From: Kitasatospora aureofaciens
Lineage (GTDB): Bacteria > Actinomycetota > Actinomycetes > Streptomycetales > Streptomycetaceae
DNA: 64,000 nt
Direction: 5' to 3'
Assembly: GCA_000720845.1 (NCBI GenBank)
Contig: JODU01000028.1
Span: 100,964 to 164,963 of the forward strand
Position 1 is the first letter of the stretch; each line of letters opens with the position of its first letter. Position numbers and translations under genes: made by a program. Under the pieces are notes generated by a model that made no database searches, was not told where the DNA came from, and saw only the letters and a program-made list of their open reading frames with translations. Below are positions 52,479 to 60,250 of this stretch, one piece after another.

Positions 52479-52694
52479 TCAGAGACCGGCGACCAGGCCC
52501 GTGACCGGGGCGGTGTTCAGGCCGGTGGCACCCTCGACCGTGCCGACGACGGTGTTGACCAGGCCGGAGACCGGGGCGATGCCGTCCACCAGGCCGGTGA
52601 CGGTGCCGACGGCGTTCACGTTCAGGCCGCCGGAGACGTTGTCGAGGTCGGCGTCGGAGATCTCGACGGTCTCAACCTGGGGGGTGGAGTTCAT
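52479..52694 (-). CDS. Double-glycine leader peptide precursor (bacteriocin-like)
   Basis: A 71-residue precursor. Residues 1-23 are a leader with the ISDADLDNVSGG pattern typical of GG-processed peptides. Cleavage after Gly23 leaves a 48-residue mature peptide that is hydrophobic and Gly/Val/Thr-rich with no Cys. The mature part is two imperfect ~20-residue repeats (residues 29-48 and 50-70), each ending APV(S/T)GLV. AAGGGAAG lies about 7 nt before the ATG. It heads the exporter operon. It could be a membrane-active bacteriocin, a signal or a surface-active peptide; no modification enzyme is nearby. Confidence 0.88.
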   Translation of the reverse strand: MNSTPQVETVEISDADLDNVSGGLNVNAVGTVTGLVDGIAPVSGLVNTVVGTVEGATGLNTAPVTGLVAGL

Positions 52695-53275
52695 GATGGA
52701 ACTTCCCTTCGTATAGCCATTTCACAAGGGGGGAGCGGCCCCCTCTGGGGACAGATGACGGCCGCGACCGCGAGCGCCGAGTGCCCGTTTCCCGAGCCCT
52801 CCGCGGCCCCCGCGGTGCGATGGATCAAAGCACGCGGCCGGTCCGGGCTTCCAATCAATCACCCCTCCCACCAGCGCACTTGCGACGCCCGGGCACCCAA
52901 GCGTGCAGGGGCGCGCACGCCTTCGCGGCGACTTCTTCACACGCTGCGCCACATCGGCTCGTGCGATCCCTTGCCCCGGGGGAGCCGATTGGGGCACTCC
53001 GGCCCCAATGGCGTACGAGCCGCCGCCCGCTTGTGCAGATGCTCCAACGAGAGTGACCGGGTTGGGCATTCGATGTGCAGATTCGCTGAAGCAGTCATTC
53101 CGCTCCGTGATCGCAACGGTGCGTCGCCGGGCGGACGCGGAGGGTGTCGTCCGGGTGCGACTCGGCGCTCCGGCTGAACACCCCGCCCGGCCCGTGCGTA
53201 CCAACTGCCATCCAGGCGCCCCCAACAGCTGCCGGACCGGCGGGCACGGACCCCGGTCCCAGGAGGTCGAGTAGG
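52695..53275. other. Divergent control region of peptide and protease genes
   Basis: No gene with a good ribosome binding site is seen in these 581 bp. Both genes' promoters must lie here. It is less GC-rich around 52845-52870 and 53060-53110 (for example GGGTTGGGCATTCGATGTG), which may mark promoters, but no -35/-10 pair is convincing. Confidence 0.45.
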
Positions 53276-54559
53276 TTGAGTCACAAGCGAATCCCGAAGC
53301 GCAGGGCCGCGATGGCGGCGGGCGGTGTGGTGGCGCTCGGCGCGGCCGCCGTCCTGCTGCCGAACGCCAACGCCTCGCAGGACGGCGGCTCCTCCAACGA
53401 CGCCGCCGCGACGCCCAGGACCCTCAAGGCGGCGGACGCGTCGGATCTCGCCTCACGGCTCGCCGGCCTGCTCGGCGACACCTTCGCCGGTTCCTACTAC
53501 GACTCCGGCGCGCGGCAGCTCGTCGTCAACGTCGTCCCCGGTGACAACGACGACGCCGTCGTGCAGGCCGAGAAGGCGGGTGCGGACGTCCGCGAGGTCG
53601 ACAACACCATGGGGGAGCTGCGGAGCGGCGCGCAGACCCTGAAGTCCGAGGCCGGCATCCCGGGCACCTCGTGGGCGATCGACCCGCGCACCAACAAGAT
53701 CCTGGTGACCGCCGACAGCACCGTCACCGGCGACCGGTGGGACCGGCTGGAGTCCACCGTCGAGGGCCTCGGCTCCGGCATGGCGACGGTCAGGAAGTCC
53801 GCCGGCACCTTCAAGACCTTCGCGTCGGGCGGCGACGCCATCTTCGGCGGCGGCGCGCGCTGCTCACTCGGCTTCAACGTCACCGCGGGCGACGGCTCGC
53901 CCGCCTTCCTGACGGCCGGTCACTGCGGGGTCGCGGCCGAGCAGTGGTCCGACGCGCAGGGCGGGCAGCCGGTCGCCACCGTCGACCAGGCGGTCTTCCC
54001 CGGCGAGGGCGACTTCGCGCTGGTCACGTACGACGACCCGGCGACCGAGGCGCCCAGCGAGGTCGACCTCGGCGACCAGACCCTGCCGATCAGCCGGGCC
54101 GCCGAGGCGACGGTCGGTCAGGAGGTCTTCCGCATGGGCAGCACGACCGGGCTGGCCGACGGCCAGGTCCTCGGCCTGGACGCCACCGTCAACTACCCGG
54201 AGGGCACGGTCACGGGTCTCATACAGACCGACGTCTGCGCCGAGCCGGGAGACAGCGGGGGCTCCCTGTTCACCCGGGACGGCCTCGCGATCGGCCTGAC
54301 CTCCGGCGGCAGCGGTGACTGCACGGTCGGCGGCGAGACCTTCTTCCAGCCGGTCACCACCGCCCTGGAGGCGGTCGGCGCCACGCTCGGGGGCGAGGAC
54401 GCCGGTGCCGGTGCCGGTGCCGGGAACGAGGGTGGCGCGGGCGACGGTTCGGGTGCAGGTGGTGCCGACGACGGCTCCGGTGCGGGAGATGCCGGGGAGG
54501 CGGGTGACGGCTCCGGTGACGGGGGCGGGGGCGGGGGGGCTAATGGGCTGACGGGCTGA
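53276..54559 (+). CDS. Secreted streptogrisin-type serine protease with acidic Gly-rich tail
   Basis: A 427-residue exported S1-family protease. A signal peptide (about residues 1-34, ending NANA-SQ) precedes a pro-region of about 150 residues (DLASRLAGLLGDTFAG through VEGLGSGMATV). In the protease domain the triad is His in TAGHCG, Asp in GDFALVTY and Ser in PGDSGGSLF. The last ~60 residues are a Gly/Asp/Ala/Ser-rich tail, perhaps a wall linker. TTG 53276 is the start because AGGAGG (53261-53266) lies 9 nt upstream. It is divergent from the peptide gene and may be inhibited by the Sti-type inhibitor encoded 10 kb away. Confidence 0.9.
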   Translation: MSHKRIPKRRAAMAAGGVVALGAAAVLLPNANASQDGGSSNDAAATPRTLKAADASDLASRLAGLLGDTFAGSYYDSGARQLVVNVVPGDNDDAVVQAEKAGADVREVDNTMGELRSGAQTLKSEAGIPGTSWAIDPRTNKILVTADSTVTGDRWDRLESTVEGLGSGMATVRKSAGTFKTFASGGDAIFGGGARCSLGFNVTAGDGSPAFLTAGHCGVAAEQWSDAQGGQPVATVDQAVFPGEGDFALVTYDDPATEAPSEVDLGDQTLPISRAAEATVGQEVFRMGSTTGLADGQVLGLDATVNYPEGTVTGLIQTDVCAEPGDSGGSLFTRDGLAIGLTSGGSGDCTVGGETFFQPVTTALEAVGATLGGEDAGAGAGAGNEGGAGDGSGAGGADDGSGAGDAGEAGDGSGDGGGGGGANGLTG

Positions 54560-54564
54560 CACAA

Positions 54565-54622
54565 CGGCCTCCGGATCGCCGCCCGGCCCCCGCCGACGGG
54601 ACCGGACGGCGACCGGAGGCCG
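54565..54622 (+). terminator. Terminator hairpin after the protease gene
   Basis: CGGCCTCCGG (54565-54574) and CCGGAGGCCG (54613-54622) are perfect 10-bp arms, with CGCCG/CGGCG inside extending the stem. It starts 6 nt after the protease stop codon. Confidence 0.7.
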
Positions 54623-54837
54623 AAGGACCCGCGGCGGCCGTCGCCCTCCGGCTCGTGCTCCGCGCACCACTGCTCGAGGGTCCGCTCCGCGAACAGCGGC
54701 ACCTCCCGGTCCGCCACCCCCGCCACCAGCACCGCGGCCTTCGACAGCAGGGGCGCGTGCGTGAGCGCGTTGACGACTGCGTACGGCCCGGCGTCGCTCG
54801 CCGCCGTGGCCTGCGCGCCGGCGTCGCCCCCCACCAT
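54600..54837 (-). pseudogene. Possible C-terminal fragment of a lost gene
   Basis: The minus strand from ATG 54837 encodes MVGGDAGAQ, then GPYAVVNALTHAPLLSKAAV, VADREVPLFAERTLEQWC and AEHEP, with strong GC3 bias and protein-like composition. It has no ribosome binding site, then runs into a repetitive Pro-rich antisense of the protease gene without a stop. It looks like the end of a larger gene whose rest is gone. The (R)EVPLFAERTLEQWC segment resembles the tail of FAD/Fe-S oxidoreductases, a weak guess. Confidence 0.3.
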
Positions 54838-54843
54838 GACCCT

Positions 54844-54929
54844 CGCGCCGTGTCGTCCTGCCCCGTGCCACCCCGCGCCGTGTCGTCCTGCCCCGTGCCA
54901 CCCCGCGCCGTGTCGTCCTGCCCCGTGCC
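54844..54929. repeat. Threefold 30-bp tandem repeat
   Basis: The unit CGCGCCGTGTCGTCCTGCCC plus ten further bases begins at 54844, 54874 and 54904; the last copy is partial. The period of 30 keeps any reading frame open. It lies outside confident genes. Confidence 0.8.
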
Positions 54930-55098
54930 GCCGCGTCGCCCCACTCCTCGTCGTGCCGCCCCGCGCCGTCTGCGGTGCCCGCGTGTGTCCGCCCCGTCCG
55001 TGGCCCGCGGGCACGTCCCCGCCCGCGCCGTGCAGTAGCCGGCCTCGTGCCCGCGAGTGCTCCTGGTCGGCGGTACCCGGTCCGTAGGGGCTGCGCGG

Positions 55099-57582
55099 AT
55101 GTCCCATAAGCGCTGTAATGGCGACGTGGTCAGAGAGGGCGCTGCGGAACGCGGACCGAGGACGCTGCGTGCCGAGGGCGCCCTGAAGGCGATCGCGGCG
55201 GGCCCGCGGCCGGAGCAGCGGCTGCGCGGGATCCTCGAACAGGCGCTGGTCTTCGCCGGCGCCTCCTTGGCCGCGCTCTACACGCCCGGTGACGACCGCG
55301 AGCTGCTCTGCCTGGCCGAGTCGGCCGGAGCGCCGCGCACCCTGTACGGCGTGCGCGACAGCTACCCCGCGTCCGGCGGCTCCCCGGTCGCCGACGCCCA
55401 CCGCGCCGGCGAGGCGGTGTGGATCGGACCGGAGGAGTTCGCCGGATCGGCGGAGTCGCGGCACGTGCCGTCGAGCGGCTTCTCGCTGGCCGTCCTGCCC
55501 GTACGCGGGGACGGTGGCGGCTGCCTCCTCGCCCTGACCGAGCACCCGGACGGGTTCGACGCCGACGGCCGCGCGTGCCTGGAGCTGATCGCCGAGGCGA
55601 TCACCTGCCCCGTCCCGGCCGCGACCACCGAGTCCGCCGAGGCAGGTGACCTCCAGCCGGACGCCTTCACCCTGGCCATGGACACCGGCCGGGCGGAGGT
55701 CGGCGACGAGATCCTGCGGCTGTTCGGCCTCGCCCCCGAGGAGTTCGACGGCAAGGTCGAGACGCTGCTCGGCCTCACCGTGCCGGAGGACCTGCCGTCA
55801 CTGATGTCGGTGACCGAGTCCGACCACATGACCATCGGCGAGCGCGAGCTGGAGTTCCGGGTGCTCCAGCCCACCGGCCCGCCGAAGTGGCTGCGGCTCA
55901 GCGGGCGCCTGCTGCCCGGCGGCGACGGCAGGCCGACCCTCCTGGTCGGCACCGTCGCCGACGCTTCCACGCTGCGCCCGGACGTGACCGACGTCGCCCG
56001 CGTCCAGCGCCTCGCCGCCGCGCTCGCCACCGCCGGGACCGTCCGCGACGTCAGCCAGGCCGTCGTCGCCGCCCTGCGCAGACCGCTCAGGGCCGACCGC
56101 ATCGCCCTGGCCGAGCTGGAGAACGACCGGCTCGTCGTCACCGTCCTCGACCCGCCCGACCCCGAGTCCTGGCCCGAGCTGTGGCGCCTGGAGTGGCGGA
56201 CCGAGTGGCCGGACGCACCGGTACGGGCCATGCCCACCCTCGCCGCCGCGCTGCGCGAGGGCCGCGCCCGGATCTGGCCCGCCGGCACCGGCGACCTGGA
56301 ACCGGCCCTCGCCGACGTCGGCCCCGGCGGCCTGGCCGTACTGCCCCTGCCCGCGGGCGGCCGCATGGCCGGCGCCTGCCTGATCGGCTGGGACACCCCG
56401 CACGACTTCGGCCCCGACGAGCGCGCCCTGCTGACCGCCTCGGCGGGCCTGGCCGGGCAGGCCCTGATGCGCGCCCACGCCTTCGACGCCGAACACGAGC
56501 TGGTCGGCATGCTCCAGCGCCAGCTGCTGCCGCGCCGGCTGCCGAAGCTGCCCGGCGCGGTCGCCGTCGCCCGCTACCTGCCCAGCACCGCGGGCCTGGA
56601 GCTGGGCGGCGACTGGTACGACGTGATCCCGCTGCCCGACCACCACGTGGCCCTGGTCATCGGCGACGTCCAGGGCCACAGCGCCGGCGCTGCCACGCTG
56701 ATGGGCCAGATGCGCACGGCCCTGCGCGCCTACGCCGTCGAGGGCCACCCCCCGGACGTGGTGGTGTCCCACGCCAACCGGCTGCTGACCGGCATGGAGA
56801 CCGACCTCTTCGCCACCTGCGTCTACGTCGACCTCGACATGGAGGAGGGCTCCGCCTGGTGCGTGCGGGCCGGGCACCTGCCACCGGTGCTGCGTCACCC
56901 CGACGGCAGTACGGAGATCGCGGAGGTGGAGGGCGGGCCGCCGCTCGGCGTGGTGACGCAGGCCGACTTCCCGATGAGCCCGCTGCGGCTCAGGCCGGGC
57001 ACGCTGATCGCCCTCACCACGGACGGCCTCGTGGAGACGCCGGAGTCCGACATCGACGAGGGCATGGACCGGTTCGCGCACGCCCTGGCCGTCTCCGCCC
57101 CCGCCCACCTGGGGCTGGTCGCCGACGCCCTGCTGGGCAACGCGCGCCGCAACGACGACGTCGCGCTGCTGCTGGTGCGCTACGACGGCATGGCCCTGCG
57201 CCCGCTGCGGGAGAGCTGGTCGGTGTGGCGGCTGCCCGAGGCCGTGCGGCACGCCCGCCGCTTCACCCGGCGCACCCTGCGCTCCTGGGACGTACCGGAC
57301 GACGCCGTCGACGGCGTGCTGCTGATCGTCTCCGAGCTGGTCACCAATGCCCTGGTGCACACCGACGGCAAGGTACGGCTCGACCTCACCCTGATCAGCG
57401 GCCGGCTGCGCGTCGCGGTCGCCGACGCCTCGCCGCGCACGCCCGTCAAACCGACCAGCATCGGCTGGGAGGCCACGGGCGGACGCGGCATCCTCCTCGT
57501 CGAGGCCCTGTCGGCGGCCTGGGGGACGCTGCCGGTCAGCGGGGGCAAGCAGGTGTGGAGCGAAATCCCGGTCGGCGGCTGA
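55099..57582 (+). CDS. GAF-PAS-GAF-SpoIIE phosphatase with HATPase domain
   Basis: An 827-residue sensor/regulator. A GAF domain lies at about residues 40-165, a PAS domain at about 175-280, a second GAF at about 295-465, and the SpoIIE/PP2C phosphatase at about 480-695 (LGGDWYDVIPL, IGDVQGHS, LTTDGLVE). A C-terminal anti-sigma-kinase-type ATPase is at about 705-825 (ELVTNALVHT, GGRGILLVEAL). It is built like the protein at 30972 but with different sensors. Such proteins control STAS antagonists and sigma factors. ATG 55099 is chosen with AGGGG 8 nt upstream; GTG 55057 is in frame. Confidence 0.9.
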   Translation: MSHKRCNGDVVREGAAERGPRTLRAEGALKAIAAGPRPEQRLRGILEQALVFAGASLAALYTPGDDRELLCLAESAGAPRTLYGVRDSYPASGGSPVADAHRAGEAVWIGPEEFAGSAESRHVPSSGFSLAVLPVRGDGGGCLLALTEHPDGFDADGRACLELIAEAITCPVPAATTESAEAGDLQPDAFTLAMDTGRAEVGDEILRLFGLAPEEFDGKVETLLGLTVPEDLPSLMSVTESDHMTIGERELEFRVLQPTGPPKWLRLSGRLLPGGDGRPTLLVGTVADASTLRPDVTDVARVQRLAAALATAGTVRDVSQAVVAALRRPLRADRIALAELENDRLVVTVLDPPDPESWPELWRLEWRTEWPDAPVRAMPTLAAALREGRARIWPAGTGDLEPALADVGPGGLAVLPLPAGGRMAGACLIGWDTPHDFGPDERALLTASAGLAGQALMRAHAFDAEHELVGMLQRQLLPRRLPKLPGAVAVARYLPSTAGLELGGDWYDVIPLPDHHVALVIGDVQGHSAGAATLMGQMRTALRAYAVEGHPPDVVVSHANRLLTGMETDLFATCVYVDLDMEEGSAWCVRAGHLPPVLRHPDGSTEIAEVEGGPPLGVVTQADFPMSPLRLRPGTLIALTTDGLVETPESDIDEGMDRFAHALAVSAPAHLGLVADALLGNARRNDDVALLLVRYDGMALRPLRESWSVWRLPEAVRHARRFTRRTLRSWDVPDDAVDGVLLIVSELVTNALVHTDGKVRLDLTLISGRLRVAVADASPRTPVKPTSIGWEATGGRGILLVEALSAAWGTLPVSGGKQVWSEIPVGG

Positions 57583-57701
57583 GCGTCCCCGGCCGGTTCG
57601 GCCACCCCGACGCCGGGTACCCGCCCGGCCGCGCCACGCGCGAGAAACAGGGAAGCCGGGCGCGGGCGAAGAAGCCGGGAAGGAAAGGGAGGGACGCCCC
57701 C

Positions 57702-58121
57702 ATGACCCAGTACGTCCGCGACGTCATGACCGGCGATCCGGTGACGGTCGAGCCGCTGACCTCCGTCACGGCCGTGGCCCGTATCATGCGCGACCGGGGC
57801 CTCGGAGCCGTCCTGGTCACGGAGGGCGACCGGCTGCGCGGCCTGGTCACCGACCGCGACCTGGTGGTCCGGTCGGTCGCCGAGGGCGGTGACCCGGAGC
57901 AGTCCACCGTGGCCGGCGCGTGCAGCGACGACGTGGTCACCGTACGGTCCGACGAGGAGCTGGAGCACGCCGTCCGGCTGATGCGCGAGCACGCAGTACG
58001 CCGTCTCCCGGTCGTCGACGACGGCCGTCCGGTCGGCATCGTCTCCCTCGGCGACCTGGCCATGGAGCGCGACCCGGAATCGGCGCTGGGCGACATCAGC
58101 GTGGCCCGGCCCAATTCCTAG
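57702..58121 (+). CDS. CBS-domain pair protein
   Basis: A 139-residue protein made only of two CBS motifs. The first is VRDVMTGDPVTVEPLTSVTA through RLRGLVTDRDLVVR, and the second CSDDVVTVRSDEELEHAV through RPVGIVSLGDLAM. The pair forms a Bateman module that usually binds adenine nucleotides. As a standalone protein it probably senses energy state. GGGAGGGA upstream supports the ATG. It follows the SpoIIE gene by 119 bp on the same strand. Confidence 0.9.
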   Translation: MTQYVRDVMTGDPVTVEPLTSVTAVARIMRDRGLGAVLVTEGDRLRGLVTDRDLVVRSVAEGGDPEQSTVAGACSDDVVTVRSDEELEHAVRLMREHAVRRLPVVDDGRPVGIVSLGDLAMERDPESALGDISVARPNS

Positions 58122-58211
58122 GCACCGCGGGGAGCCGTCTGCCCGGGTTTTGCGCTGTCCCGCCCGGGGACCCGGAGGGGCGAGCGCACCATACGCGGAC
58201 CCAGAAGGAAG

Positions 58212-58400
58212 ATGATGCCCGTGACCACGGACACCGGCGGCAAACCCGCCGTCCGTCGGCTGGAGACAGGCTGGTCGAAGGCCCGCCGCCTGCGGAGCAG
58301 GGGCGTGCTGCGCACCTGGATACCGGCCGTCGAGGACGGCAGCACCACCCGCACACCGCAACCGGGCCAGGAGTCGAACATCGTCCGGGGCGAGGACTGA
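58212..58400 (+). CDS. Small basic hypothetical protein
   Basis: A 62-residue protein with the sequence TTDTGGKPAVRRLETGWSK near the N-terminus and many Arg and Lys residues. AGAAGGAA lies just before two ATGs (58212, 58215) and a GTG (58221), any of which may be the start. There is no known domain. The gene is plausible from its ribosome binding site and codon bias but could be spurious. Confidence 0.42.
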   Translation: MMPVTTDTGGKPAVRRLETGWSKARRLRSRGVLRTWIPAVEDGSTTRTPQPGQESNIVRGED

Positions 58401-58556
58401 GCGAGCCCCGAGGGCGGTGACCCCGCCCAGCGCGCCGGCCTCGGTGCCGGCGCGGTGCGCGTTCCGGGCCGGTCGCGGAGCACGAAGGGCACGCCGGTAG
58501 CGTCGCGGACGCCCCGCACCGTCCGCCCCGACTCCCCGCAAGGCACGGAACCGCTC

Positions 58557-59531
58557 ATGAACATCCTGGTCACCGGCGCCGCCGGATTCATCGGCTCCCG
58601 CTACGTCGCCGGGCTCCTCGCCTCCGACGCGCCCGGGGCGCCGCGGATCACCGTGCTGGACGCCCTCACCTACGCCGGGACCACCGCCAACCTCGAACTC
58701 GGCCATCCTCGCCTGGAGTTCGTGCACGGTGACATACGCGACGCGGAACTCGTGGACAAGCTGACGGCCGGGGCGGACCAGGTGGTGCACTTCGCCGCCG
58801 AGTCCCATGTGGACCGCTCGATCCACGCCGCCTCCGACTTCGTCCTCACCAACGTCGTCGGCACCCAGAACCTGCTCGACGCCGCCCTGCGCCACGGCGT
58901 GGGCCCCTTCGTGCACGTCTCCACCGACGAGGTCTACGGCTCCGTCGACTCCGGTTCGGCCACCGAGGAGCACCCCCTGCGGCCGAGTTCCCCCTACGCC
59001 GCCTCGAAGGCGTCCGGCGACCTGCTGGCCCTCTCGTACCACCGCACCCACGGCCTCGACGTACGGGTGACCCGGTGCTCCAACAACTACGGCCCGCACC
59101 AGTTCCCCGAGAAGCTCGTGCCGCTGTTCGTCACCCACCTCCTGGACGGCCGCCCGGTGCCGCTGTACGGGGACGGACGCAACGTCCGCGACTGGCTGCA
59201 CGTCGACGACCACTGCCGGGGCGTCGACCTGGTGCGCACCCGGGGCCGGGCCGGCGAGGTCTACAACATCGGGGGCGGCACCGAGTTGAGCAACCGCGAC
59301 CTCACCGGCCTGCTGCTCGACGCCTGCGGCGCGGGACCGGACCGGGTCGTGCACGTCGCGGACCGCAAGGGCCACGACCTGCGCTACTCGGTCGACTGGA
59401 GCAAGGCCCGCGAGGAACTGGGCTACCGCCCCCGCCGCGACTTCGCGGCCGGGCTGGCCGAGACCGTCGCCTGGTACCGCGACAACCGGGCCTGGTGGGA
59501 GCCGCTCAAGCGGCGCGCCGACGCGGGGTGA
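58557..59531 (+). CDS. rfbB: dTDP-glucose 4,6-dehydratase
   Basis: A 324-residue extended SDR that converts dTDP-glucose to dTDP-4-keto-6-deoxyglucose. The NAD-binding motif is GAAGFIG, the active-site segment is STDEVYGSVDSG, and the catalytic Tyr-Lys pair is YAASK. Residues such as FAAESHVDRSI and SNNYGPHQFPEKLVPLF are hallmarks of RfbB/StrE-type enzymes. No other rhamnose or deoxysugar genes are adjacent, so it is a lone copy. ATG 58557 is chosen because the Rossmann fold starts at residue 2. Confidence 0.93.
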   Translation: MNILVTGAAGFIGSRYVAGLLASDAPGAPRITVLDALTYAGTTANLELGHPRLEFVHGDIRDAELVDKLTAGADQVVHFAAESHVDRSIHAASDFVLTNVVGTQNLLDAALRHGVGPFVHVSTDEVYGSVDSGSATEEHPLRPSSPYAASKASGDLLALSYHRTHGLDVRVTRCSNNYGPHQFPEKLVPLFVTHLLDGRPVPLYGDGRNVRDWLHVDDHCRGVDLVRTRGRAGEVYNIGGGTELSNRDLTGLLLDACGAGPDRVVHVADRKGHDLRYSVDWSKAREELGYRPRRDFAAGLAETVAWYRDNRAWWEPLKRRADAG

Positions 59532-59546
59532 CCGGCGTCCGGCCCG

Positions 59547-60128
59547 TCAGCCGTGCGTCTTGCCCAGCAGTTCCAGGATCTCCCGTGTCGTGCCCGTCTC
59601 GCCCAGGCGCGGGAAGATCCGCTCGACGCTGCCCCGGTGCGCCTCGGCGCTCATGTCGCTCATGGCGTCGGTGGCGAGTGTGACGTGGTAACCGTGTTCG
59701 TGGGCGGCGCGGGCGGTGGACTCCACACCGATGCTGGTGGCGATGCCGCAGAGCACGATCTGGGTGACCCCCCGGCGGCGCAGCTGGACGTCGAGGCCGG
59801 TGCCGTGGAAGGCGCCCCAGTTGCGCTTGGTGACGGTGATGTCTCCGGGGTGACCGGCCAGTTCGTCGACGACGACGTCCCAGCCCTCCGGCCGCGGGCC
59901 GCCGGCGCCGGCCTCCGTACGGCCGGGCACGGCGTCGGCCCCGTCGGCGGCGAAGGAGACCCGGACCAGCACCACGGGCAGGTCGCGGGCGCGGAAGGCC
60001 TCGGCCAGTTCGACGCTCCGTGAGACGACCTCGGCGCCGGTGTACGGCTCGGTGGGCGCGGCGACGATGCCGGACTGGAGGTCGATCACGACGAGGGCGG
60101 TGCGGGGGTCCAGGGCGGTGACGGTCAT
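59547..60128 (-). CDS. Isochorismatase-family cysteine hydrolase
   Basis: A 193-residue hydrolase with the isochorismatase/nicotinamidase fold. The catalytic triad is suggested by Asp in VVIDLQSGIVA, Lys in VTKRNWGAF and Cys in VLCGIATSIGVESTAR. Substrates in the family are isochorismate, nicotinamide or ureido compounds; none can be chosen here. It is divergent from a metallophosphoesterase gene with paired operator-like repeats between, so the two are probably controlled together. Confidence 0.87.
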   Translation of the reverse strand: MTVTALDPRTALVVIDLQSGIVAAPTEPYTGAEVVSRSVELAEAFRARDLPVVLVRVSFAADGADAVPGRTEAGAGGPRPEGWDVVVDELAGHPGDITVTKRNWGAFHGTGLDVQLRRRGVTQIVLCGIATSIGVESTARAAHEHGYHVTLATDAMSDMSAEAHRGSVERIFPRLGETGTTREILELLGKTHG

Positions 60129-60189
60129 GAGGTGGTGCCTTTCGGATGGTTCTCACACGGTTCGGCCGCGATCGACCCCACCGTAAATT

Positions 60190-60235
60190 CGACAGGTAAA
60201 ACTGTCCAGCTGAGACTGCACAGTTTTACCTGTCG
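60190..60235. promoter_or_regulatory. Paired operator: perfect 16-bp inverted repeat
   Basis: CGACAGGTAAAACTGT (60190-60205) and ACAGTTTTACCTGTCG (60220-60235) are perfect inverted copies around 14 bp. Each arm is itself a near-palindrome of the form ACAG-N6-CTGT, so there are two binding sites. They occupy the divergent promoter region of the isochorismatase and phosphoesterase genes, next to a -10-like TAGACT at 60238-60243. Confidence 0.7.
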
Positions 60236-60250
60236 ATTAGACTCGACGGT

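Larger units (their letters stand above)
54560..55098. other. 539-bp region with a gene remnant and 30-bp repeats
   Basis: Between the protease terminator and the next gene lie a minus-strand coding remnant (54600-54837) and a threefold 30-bp repeat (54844-54929). No intact gene is supported. Confidence 0.5.

Noticed and set aside
46494..52694. Lanthipeptide, thiopeptide or other modified-peptide cluster
   Set aside because: The core peptide has no Cys, and no LanM, LanB/C, YcaO or radical SAM gene is in the window.
54844..54929. 30-bp repeats considered as a CRISPR array
   Set aside because: The copies are directly contiguous with no spacers.
55887..57701. Long Arg/Pro/Gly-rich frame overlapping the SpoIIE gene and running into the CBS gene
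   Set aside because: The upstream part is an out-of-frame shadow of the SpoIIE gene. Only the last 139 codons, from ATG 57702, are a real gene.
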